From Cricetomys ansorgei (Eukaryota > Chordata > Mammalia > Rodentia > Nesomyidae), in NCBI GenBank assembly GCA_026225945.1, contig JAMJFZ010000818.1, positions 1-64,000 of the forward strand: DNA of 64,000 nt, given 5' to 3'. The position numbers and the translations under genes are program-made. Of the stretch, positions 55,684 to 64,000 are shown piece by piece. Each line of letters opens with the position of its first letter. Position 1 is the first letter of the stretch. Under the pieces are notes generated by a model, which was given only the letters and a program-made list of their open reading frames with translations, was not told where the DNA came from and did not search any database.

Positions 55684-56367
55684 CGGCTGTGGGCTTCGTC
55701 AAGGACGGTGTCCACAAAAGCAAACACCTCCTTGCCCTTCCCACCTCTCTCCTTGGCTTCCTCAGTGGTAGACACAGTGCTCTTGGGCATTAATGTGCCC
55801 AGACAGACAGACAAATGGAGGCAAAAAGAAAAGGAAAATAGAAGAGAGAAAAAGAGAAAAGAAACCAACACACCTGCTCCGTGCTTTCTGGCTGCCTTTT
55901 AGATTGAGCAAGCTAATGGGGGCCAGGTAGTGTTGGGGGCTTCTGGGGAAGTTCTGTGATGGACATTGACGTACACGTAGGGTACCCACTCCGTTCTCCT
56001 TCCTTTCTATTGCTTGAAGGTTGGCAGTCACGGTGTAGCCCCGCCATCCATTTTGCTGGTTGAAGAATCCTCGCGGCTGGGACACATACAAATGTGTGTC
56101 GGCACAGAGCTGGACGCTGGACACTGGCGGTCACAGGGCCTCCCTGTCAGTACTGGACTGTCTTCCTCCAGAAGGTAAACTTTTATGTTTTTATGTGCAG
56201 GATGTTGTTGTTGCTACTGTTATTGTTGTTAGTATTATTTGACACAGGAGCTTCTCTTGTAACTTGCACTGACCCCAAACTTCCTTCCACTTCATTGTCC
56301 AAAAGGTGGGGTTTTAGGCGCATGCCACACACCCGGGAAGGGTGGTGATTGTTTTTGCATTTATGGT

Positions 56368-56492
56368 GTTTTTTTTTTTTTTTTGACACATTGTCTCACT
56401 ACGTGTCCCAGGCTGGCTTCAAACTCATGATGATTCTGCCTCAGTTCTCCCGACAGCTGGAATTACAGGCATGAGCTACTATCCCTGGCTTG
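56368..56492 (-). mobile_element. PB1/B1-like SINE, minus
   Basis: Poly-T (16) then GACACATTGTCTCACTACGT, CCCAGGCTGGCTTCAAACTC and GCTGGAATTACAGGCATGAG. Confidence 0.78.
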
Positions 56493-57129
56493 AAGGGTGT
56501 TAAGTTTTTATTTGCTGCAGCCATGTGACTTCAGGGCTCTGTTACTGTGCCATGGAAAGCAGTCCCAAGCAACCCTTTTCCTCTCAGCCAAAGTGTCATA
56601 ACACTCACGCTCCGAACTCCAGCGTCTCTGGCTAACTGGAGAGGCATGGAAGCTTAGAAGTGTAGGACCTCGCAGGGGGAGTCAGGTCTGGGAGGGTTTT
56701 AACCCAGCAGCTGGCAGGTGAAACCCAGAGGGCCTGAGCGAAAGGAACGGGGTCTTGAGGCAGGAAGGTGGTTGCCGTTGGATACAGGCAGGCGCCTTCT
56801 GCAGCGGTGGTAGGATTGCCTCGTCAAGCGAGACCCTGGGCCGGGCGTTTGTGGTCACCCCAGTGAACCCTCCCAGCTCCCGGCCATGTGATGTGACCCC
56901 TGCTCTGCTCACGAGGGAACAACAGCTCAGAGAGGTCTAGTAGAAGAACCTTGGTGCCAGTAGCCAGTCGAGTTTGGATTCAACCCTCCCCCTTCTCCCC
57001 ATGTGCAGCCAGACACCCCAGAACAGCACAAGGCTTTGGACATGGTCATTTCCTTGTCGTTCAAGGTCCGCTGTCTTGGATGAGTCACTTTGCCCCTTTG
57101 AGGTTCGTCTTCCACACTGTGGGGCTGGG

Positions 57130-57465
57130 ACTAATGGATACCCATCTGTTATGGTTTGGATGGGAATCGCCCCTCCCTCCGAGGCTAAGAGGGAATGCTG
57201 AGTATCCAGTCACTGCGCTGTCTGGAGAGGTTTTGGAACCCTTGGGAGGTGGGACATGGCTGGAGGGAGTAGGTCATTAGGGGAGAGACTCTGAAGTTAT
57301 ACCAGGACCCCCATCTCCCTGCTTCTTGTCAGCCGAGGTATGAAGGGCAGACTCCGCCACACACAGTCCTGCCTCCATGGTATTCTGCCCGAGTACAGGT
57401 GTCCAAGAAACCGCGGGCACAACGCCCTGGGAGCACGAGGCGAGACGCGTTTCTCCAGATGTGGG
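57130..57465 (+). mobile_element. Ancient interspersed repeat
   Basis: CTGTTATGGTTTGGATGGGA, GAACCCTTGGGAGGTGGGAC, AGGGAGTAGGTCATTAGGGG and CTCCATGGTATTCTGCCCGA follow the order of a common old mammalian/rodent repeat whose class I cannot name safely. Confidence 0.5.
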
Positions 57466-57802
57466 GACCACTCAACCGGGGAAAGCGTTTGCCAGGCAAG
57501 CTCAGGGCCCTGAGTTCAGATCCCGGCAACCGTGTAAAAAAGCCAGGCGCGGCCTCGTGCTTCTTTAACCCCGGCTCCGGGGAAGCAGAGACAGGTGGGA
57601 TCCCTGAGGGGCTCCCTGTCAGCCTTTCTATCCTAATCAGTGATCTCCAGGTTCAGTGGGAGGTCCCTTATCAAAAACCAAGGCGGAGAGAGACCAAGGA
57701 AGACACCCAGCGTTGACCTCTGACCTCCCCATGCATACGCACGTACATGGAACGGCCCCACAAATGCACAGTAACAGGAACACACGCGCGCGCGCGCGCG
57801 GA
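57466..57802 (+). mobile_element. B4 SINE, plus, with CGCGCG tail
   Basis: GGGGAAAGCGTTTGCCAGGC, GAAGCAGAGACAGGTGGGAT, GAGACCAAGGAAGACACCCA and GCGTTGACCTCTGACCTCCC, ending in an alternating CACGCGCGCGCGCGCGCG run (about 57783-57800). Confidence 0.8.
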
Positions 57803-58149
57803 CGCTCAAATACCTTTCCCTCTTTAAGGTACTTTGGTCAGGCGTCCAGTCAGCACACCATCTCATGAGAAGCGGTGCCGACACTGGAGGTTTCTGATTT
57901 ACAGCACCAGCTGTTGCCTTCTTCGTCACCGCCACCGTTCATCACCGACGCAGCCGCCGATGCCCGGGGTGCTGTTATGACTCCCTTGACTTGTGCATAG
58001 CCGGGGTGGCGGTTCGGCTGTGAGCCCCGCGGGCTTCTGGGAGGTGGTGCTTGTTCTGAGTGGCAGGCTTGGGTGGTTCTCTTCCAGGGGCGATGGCGAG
58101 AGCAGTCTAATTAGTCCGCAAATATTTTGGGATTTGGTAAATTGAGTTA

Positions 58150-58385
58150 CGACCAAGTGGTTCGCGGAGCTCTGCGAGCCTGCCTGTGCGGAGCGGCGGA
58201 GGGAACCGATGCTCAGTTCTCGAGCAGTAATGAAGTTTATTAAACTAAAGGGCTGGGGAATTAGCCTCTGCTCTGCTGAGGAGGAAGCTGCATACAGACA
58301 CCTTTTAATTATCTGAAGTGGTTTTCTTTTCTGGGTTTTAATTTAATCTCTATCTCGGATTGTCACTAAAGAAAACCAAGGAGGG
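58150..58385. promoter_or_regulatory. AT-rich repeat-free block, candidate regulatory element
   Basis: AGTAATGAAGTTTATTAAAC, GGGGAATTAGCCTCTGCTCT, CCTTTTAATTATCTGAAGTG and GTTTTAATTTAATCTC. Several homeodomain-type TAAT cores within about 230 bp and no SINE. Confidence 0.3.
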
Positions 58386-58499
58386 AAGGGACGCAGAGAC
58401 AAGAGTAAAGGGCGAGAGAGGGCGGGAAGCAGGAACCTCACAGAGACGCCTGGTGGGTGTTTCACAGCCGGGCCTGTGATCAGTCAGTATCAGTCAAAC

Positions 58500-59060
58500 C
58501 TGTTAGTTTTTGTTATTTTGGTTTCTTTAAAAACAAAATGGCGCTTGGATTAGGTTTGCGTCCCCACCCCGGCGGTGGCAGAGCTGGGTTTGGAATGCCT
58601 GATGCAGGCGGCTCTAATTTGGTCAGGTGCAGTCGTTCTGCACCTGTAGCTTGTCTTTGGGATTGTGTGCCGAATGGGTTGATGGGAACTTTTGACCTAG
58701 GGTATAAAAAGTCTGAAGCCCTGAGAGTCTGGGTGGGCGATGGTTGGTGGCTCGCTCTGTTGGTTGGGTTGCTGTCGTTAGTGTGGTAATTCCTAAAAGA
58801 ACAAAAGTTGGAGAGACTGAGTTTCCAGACCATGAGCTGAGACGCTGGTCTGACTCACCGTCAGCTAGTTCTCTTTGAGCTTAGGACAGCCTAAAAGAGG
58901 CTGTGAGGATTTCTACCTTTCTCTCACTCTGTATCAAGGCCGCTTGTAAAATCGGTGAGGATTTCTATCCTTCCTTTCTCTATCCCTAAACAGAGGGTAA
59001 AAGACTGTGGCGTACTGCTACTGTTTAGCCTGAGTTCGGAGGCTGGGAAATCTGTCAGAC
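58500..59060 (+). mobile_element. Putative solo LTR (copy 2 of 2)
   Basis: Shares ordered blocks with 32240-32560: TATA-like GGGTATAAAAAGTC, then AGGACAGCCTAAAAGAGGCT, GGTGAGGATTTCTATCCTTC and AGAGGGTAAAAGACTGTGG. The 5' part extends further than in copy 1. No viral coding sequence is seen. Exact ends are uncertain. Confidence 0.45.
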
Positions 59061-59297
59061 CCAGGGATCCCAATTAAGGAGAGCTCGTGGTCAGCCGTGC
59101 ATCATATCTGATAGTATGTTTAGCCCCTGTAAGTGTTCCCTGGGCCTCCAGTGCGGTGGCGTGGACACCGTAGGCCCGGGGAGCAGTACAGAAGAGGGAA
59201 TGCAAAGATGGCAAGCCCTGGAGGATGGAGAAGAGTCCCGTGAAACGCTGCCACATGGATGTGACGTGGCCATTGCAGCCATGAATGCACAAACAGT

Positions 59298-59495
59298 ACA
59301 CACGCACACATACATACACACATACACACATACATACATACATACACATAAACACACATACACACACATAAAACACACATACACACACATGTACATACAT
59401 ACATACACACACACGCGTACACCCACATACACCGAAACACACAAACATACACAGACATACACATATACACATACATACGCACGCACGCACACACA
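59298..59495. repeat. (CA)n/(CATA)n array
   Basis: ACACATACATACACACATAC-type units, ending GCACGCACGCACACACAAAG. Confidence 0.93.
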
Positions 59496-60039
59496 AAGTA
59501 GGAAGGAGAGAGGGGTGAATACAAGCAGGGGCGCGACTCACGGGGATGACTGTGACCCCAGCACACACATAAAACTGTCAACACCAGAGTTTCCCGACAA
59601 AATGTGGGTGCGGTGTTAAAGGGGCCGGCGGCAGTGTTGTTGGTGAGACAGTTTGCCACCCAGTCATGTTGTGCTGGTCACCAGGTCCACAGCGAGCCTG
59701 GCTCACCAGTGCAGGAGGCGAACGCAGACGAGGAGGGAGCGGGCAGAATAAGATGCGGAAATGTGGACGTGTATGACAGACAGCGCCCCAGTCCCAGGAA
59801 TCAGAAAACTCGGAGGCAGGCACACGCTCGGCTCTCCACTTCTACTCTTTCCCTATCATTTGGTGCAGAGTAGGGACCCCAGAGGCAGAGCCCAGCTAGA
59901 CCCTCACGCCCCTCCCTGCATCGTTCGGCTCACAGTGGGGACCACGAGTTGTTTTTCATCACCAGTGAATAAAACAACCGATTTGCGAAGTGAAGAAGAG
60001 AAGGGAAGATTAGGGCGACGTCTTGATCTCCTGTTGAAG

Positions 60040-60140
60040 GTCTTGTTTCAGGCCGGGTATCGACAGTTCTCTTATTAGCTATTGCTGTAATTAGCGGCCA
60101 GCACCTCTGGCCACGCTGCTTGTGATTCACTGGTTTCAAT
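60040..60140. promoter_or_regulatory. AT-rich repeat-free block
   Basis: TCTTATTAGCTATTGCTGTA and ATTAGCGGCCAGCACC; two TAAT cores. Very weak evidence. Confidence 0.15.
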
Positions 60141-60950
60141 GAGACACCCTGCTCCCTCTCTGGATCACATGAATCTTTCCCCGTCTACAAACTTTCTGTC
60201 GCTAAGTAAGCATGCTCCAACCGCTTTCTGGCTTGGCATTTGCGTGTGTTCTGCCTGGTGTCTGAATGCCATTCATTCCCTCCCCCCCTCCCTTCCTGTC
60301 CCATCTCCCTCCATCCTGTCCTCTCCTTCCTCTCCTTCTATATCTCTAATAGACTCTGACTCTTCACAAGGTACCAACGAATCAGGAGACGTGCAAACGC
60401 TAATCCTGGGCCTTCCCTTCAGAAACTGTCCACTGCAGATGGACGGTGTCTGGGCCTGGAGCCCTCCCCCCTCCCTTCCCCTCCTTTCCCTTTCCTTCCT
60501 GTGCCCCTGGCTTGACTGGAGTCGATGTTCCTGACCTGAACCAGAGGCTGGATTGAGCATCCGGGGGCAGCCCTGGTTTTGACAAGTGTGGAGAGGAGAG
60601 GGCTCTTGCGGCAAGCTAGAGACAGAACCTAGACTACTGGGGGGGCAGGGCGGGGTGGGGAGCAGGGTGCCCCCGGGTTCCCAACATCATGCGACTTCTT
60701 CTAGACGGCCTGTGCCAGCTTAGCCCTGCTCAAGGAACTGTACAGAACCACACAACTTAGGGGCCTAGAGTTTTTAAGATGGCGGTAGGGTAAGCAGGAT
60801 GCTGCTGGGTCTTTATTCCGTTTCCCTGGTACTCTGCGTTGTCCTTCCTTACACCACCGTTACCGCCTAAGACGCAAGGGTGCCCGTGCTGTAAAAGGTG
60901 TACCTTGCAGCTTTCTTGGTGTTTCCATGACTTCTACGCTGGCTGGAACA

Positions 60951-60969
60951 TCCCCCCCCCCCCCCCCCG
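60951..60969. repeat. Long C homopolymer
   Basis: A run of about 19 C after GGAACATC; a likely site of assembly length error. Confidence 0.9.
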
Positions 60970-62021
60970 ACTTGGGGTCGGTTTCCGAAGCATCTCCCCC
61001 AGGCCTCTGTGCCACAAACTCAAGCCTTGGTCACCTCTCCCTTGGCCAGCTGCTCCCTCCTGACTCGACTTCTTGCCCTCTTTGTCCCCTCGCCTATCTG
61101 TCTGTGACTGGGTTTGGAATCTCCTTGGAGATGCACTTCTGGGTGTGTTCATGGAGGTGTGTCCGGAGAGGCTTAACTCAGGAGGGGGACCCACCTTGAA
61201 TGTGGGCAGCACGTCCCGTGGGCTGGGGCCCTGGGTCGGGTGAAAAGAGACAAAGGAAGAGGGAGCTGAGCATCGGCGTTCACTGGCCTCTCCCCCGACT
61301 GTGGACACACAGTGACCCACTGGACACCTTGTGACCGCTTCCCTCGGGGTCTGGGTCTGTGCCGTCGTGCCCTGATGGAGGGCAGCGCTTCTTAAACTCG
61401 GCGCAAATCTTGATTCCGTTAAGCTGCTTCCGTCGGGGCATCTGGAGAAGACAGCACATGAGGCTGTCTTCCACGTTCCCTGTCTCCTGACTCTGTAGTT
61501 CACCCCGCTGGGCTCTCTGGTCACCTGGCCGGTCCCATCTTCTTAACCTCTTCATCACCACTGGGTGGTCTCGGAGCACCGAATCCTGTGCTCCCACAGC
61601 CACGCCTTTCCGTACCCAGTGCTCTCACAAGCCCCACCCTCTGTGCTCACCGGGGGTTGCCCAGGTGGGGGTGAGATGCCCCCTGGGCCTTTGCACCCGT
61701 GAGCTGCTGACCGGCTCGTGTGGCCGTGGGTTCCCTCCTCCCCACCAGCACTAGTTCTCCGGGAACACCAGTGCTTTGTAGGATCTCTGCTGCGTGCCAG
61801 AAGCTGGTGTTGTGATTCTCGTGTGGAGGGTGCTCCCCAGAACCCTACTGCGTGGCTGACGAGGCTGCTCAGGATCCTTGGATTTAATAATTAGACCCAC
61901 GCCGACTTTGCCTGGCATGCCGTGAGGCCGTCTCTGTGGCACGTTCCCCTTCGCTCGGGGTGGAGCAGGCTGTAGGACTGTTTGTGCAGAGGTGTGATGC
62001 TGAAAACAGCACAGAGAGGAG

Positions 62022-62060
62022 TGGCTACGTGCGCGTGTGCGTGTGTGTGCGTGTGTGCAA
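62022..62060. repeat. (GTGC/GTGT)n repeat
   Basis: GTGCGCGTGTGCGTGTGTGT and continuation; alternating purine-pyrimidine. Confidence 0.88.
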
Positions 62061-62539
62061 ATGTGTAAGATATAGGAACAAATACACAAATGCATACAAA
62101 CGTGTATTTTTATATGTAACTTTCACTCACTGGGAGAAACAATCACGTGGAATGGCCCCTAAAGTGACTCTTTTATGCCACAACACCGTCTCTGACCTAC
62201 TACCCCGCGCCACGTGACTACATGTGTTGCTTAAGCCCCCCCTGAGGGGAAGGCGGACCCAGCGTTTACTATCCAGCCACACAGCCCGCATGCATTGTGC
62301 CACGTCGCGCTTCCACTGATCATAGGGTCTGGTGGGTGTTTCCAGCCTTGTGAGCTCTCCGAGTGCGTGTCTCTCTCTCCCTCCCTCTCTGTCCACAAAG
62401 ACACCATAGTCCTTGGAAACACTCCGCGATGACTGTAGTGGCGGGACTCAAGATGGCTGGTTATCCTGCTGGAGGACGGTGCGGACCGTGGCTTCCCTCT
62501 CCCCGCTTCACCTAACCCGCCTCTCTGTCAGGTTAACGG

Positions 62540-62760
62540 TGCCTTGGCTCAGACTACTCTTTAATTGACGTGAGTCGGCATTTGCGCAATAAGACCCAAT
62601 CTCTTCTGGAAGAAGAAGAAGAAGAAGAAGAAAAAAACCCGCTGAGTGCCAACAAACAGTTCTGTACGCATCCCAATTAGGGTGATGGCTGGCTGGAGCC
62701 CCGCCGCGCCTCTGGTTTCTAAGCAACTGCCATTAGAAGTTCTGAACCTCATCGGAGAGG
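62540..62760. promoter_or_regulatory. Repeat-poor block with C/EBP palindrome and X-box-like site
   Basis: TTGCGCAA (62582-62589) is a perfect C/EBP-type palindrome. GTTTCTAAGCAAC (62715-62727) resembles an RFX X-box with one base missing in the spacer. TTTAATTGACGTGAGTC adds a CRE-like core. A (GAA)n run (about 62608-62632) interrupts the block. Confidence 0.3.
62608..62632. repeat. (GAA)n triplet repeat
   Basis: About seven to eight GAA/AGA triplets followed by A7; CTT on the Ccdc60 sense strand. Confidence 0.9.
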
Positions 62761-62890
62761 GAGCATCACCAAGCCTGCCTTGTTAAGGAGCACAACGCGC
62801 CTCTTCCCGGCCTCCCTCCCTCCCGCCATCCCTCCCTCCTTCTGTTCTTGTCTATTTTACCCCTTCACATTTAGAAGCAGAGGATGCTTT

Positions 62891-62896
<6 letters not shown>

Positions 62897-62926
<30 letters not shown>
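62897..62926. repeat. (TG)n microsatellite
   Basis: About 30 bp of pure TG. Confidence 0.95.
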
Positions 62927-62927
<1 letters not shown>

Positions 62928-63234
62928 GAGGAAGCCAACGTGGATACCTCATAAGGGCAGAGGCCCTGGCGGAGAGCTCAGGCTTGCAAGGTCCCCCTGA
63001 TGAGAGCTGTCACGCATGTTCTCAGTGTCCACTAGGGCGCACATCTTTGGTGCTAACCCACAGCATGCAGATGCTGTGTTTTCAGAGATGGCAGGAGTGA
63101 AGCCACTTGCCTAACCGCACACGATGGGCCGGTGTGTGACTCTGCCTGTCTGATCCGAGTCTCTCCCTCCTCCTCCTCTCTCCAGCCCTCTTCCTGCCCC
63201 CATCCGCTCCTCTTCCCTCTCCTCCTCCTCCCCT

Positions 63235-63560
63235 TCTTCTCCGGTTGTACATCTTTAGGATGGATAACTTCATGGCCCAGTATTTACACACGTGACATAA
63301 TCACCATTGTTGAGATAACTAGCACATCTCTCATCTCACGCCCGCCCTTCCTTCTGTGGCGAGGACAGCTGGGTTCTGTACAGCACAGGATCCGGACCAC
63401 CACACAGTGAACCAGATCTCTGGGCCGGGGTCATGCTGCACAGTGGGGACTCGGACTCCCTTTCACCAGCATCTTCCTGCTCTACCTCTGCCCGTGGGCC
63501 CCTGGCGGCCACAATCTGTCTCTGTTTCTGTGGGTTCCATTGTTTTTAGATCCAGAAGTC
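63235..63560 (+). mobile_element. Mammalian L1 3' UTR-like fragment
   Basis: GGTTGTACATCTTTAGGATG, GTGACATAATCACCATTGTT and GAGATAACTAGCACATCTCT, then TTTCTGTGGGTTCCATTGTT. The pattern recalls old L1 3' ends, with no coding remnant. Confidence 0.35.
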
Positions 63561-64000
63561 CGTCCTTTACCCTGCACACATCCAGTCAGGTCCCCGCTGC
63601 TGGGGACCCCAAGTGCCCCGTGGCGTGTGGAGGCAGACTAGCCATCAGCTGTCAGTTCCGAGACGAACTGGTGCCGCCTGTGAGCCACGTAGATATGGAC
63701 AAAAACCCCACCCCACGATGGCTGTTGTTTCCTCTTGTGCTAGGAGTGCTAATGGCTAAATGGGATGGGAGGGATCTCTCTTTCTGGACCTGCCGGGGTG
63801 GGCATTTAAAAATGCATTAGCAGGAAGAGAGTGGCTTTTCCCAGGGCACACGGACAGTTTCCGAAGCACTGCTGCTTTGTAATTTCAGGACGGACAGCAG
63901 AAGGAGACAGGAGACCACCAGCCTGCGTGCTGCCTGATTGGCAGTGTGACTGCTGGATGGAGACACAGGTCCTTAGGAATTTGCAGTGGCTTTCCCCTAA

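Larger units (their letters stand above)
42612..64000 (-). other. Ccdc60: Upstream intron (or 5' flank) of Ccdc60, no exon recognised
   Basis: The incoming phase of W1 demands upstream coding sequence, but none was recognised in 21.4 kb. This region holds the purine tract (42613-42860), a GTCAAC-family tail (about 43090-43320), the B4-seeded 4.4-kb array, SINEs, a putative LTR and a few repeat-poor AT-rich blocks listed separately. 48175-50070 shows no clear element apart from a possible B1 relic near 48800-48875. 60170-62020 shows only short homopolymers and pyrimidine tracts. Confidence 0.6.

Noticed and set aside
55685..55800. Minus-strand open stretch STVSTTEEAKERGGKGKE continuing to an adjoining B3
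   Set aside because: Acceptor-like AG is present, but no donor gives a phase-compatible exit to W1 and no family is recognised.
61331..61441. Minus-strand Met-initiated stretch after a good acceptor (MPRRKQLNGIKICAEF)
   Set aside because: Possible 5' exon by context only; not recognised, the two possible frames are equally open, and the donor is weak.

Overview
This is mammalian, and specifically muroid-rodent, genomic DNA. It carries B1, B2/B3, B4 and ID-type SINEs, MIR relics, a URR1-type hAT element and very abundant simple repeats. It has spliced exons separated by kilobase introns and no prokaryote-style packed reading frames. The species cannot be fixed from the sequence alone.

One protein-coding gene is supported: the 3' two-thirds or more of a coiled-coil gene that I identify as Ccdc60, transcribed on the minus strand. 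Eleven coding exons lie between 42,611 (most 5' in the window) and 575 (stop codon). A poly(A) signal at 349-344 places the transcript end near 325. Ten GT donors and eleven AG acceptors were read directly. All junction phases agree, with one exception, and the exons add up to about 470 residues. The remaining N-terminal part (roughly 80 residues if the protein is the usual ~550 aa) was not found and probably lies upstream, beyond 64,000. The exception is exon W5 (20,011-20,244). It is one base shorter than its neighbours' phases require. A run of four G (20,100-20,103) sits exactly where the two open halves of the exon change frame, and an in-frame TAG follows at once.

Layout: 1-676 terminal exon, 3' UTR and downstream flank; 677-42,440 ten introns (2.0-7.2 kb) and exons; 42,612-64,000 a long upstream intron or 5' flank without recognisable exons. 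The introns hold the unusual material. This includes a 0.8-kb GATGGT triplet array (5.46-6.26 kb), a 28-bp tandem repeat with a heat-shock-element-like motif in each unit (15.26-15.40 kb), a TG/TCTG array with a ~64-bp higher-order period (39.96-40.50 kb), and a 4.4-kb CA-based minisatellite (43.79-48.17 kb) that starts at the tail of a B4 SINE. Several AT-rich, repeat-poor stretches (e.g. 53.0-53.5, 58.15-58.4 and 62.54-62.76 kb) look like candidate regulatory elements.

No operon, CRISPR, phage or bacterial system is present. The main points worth following up are the W5 frameshift, the heat-shock-element-like array and the SINE-seeded satellite.
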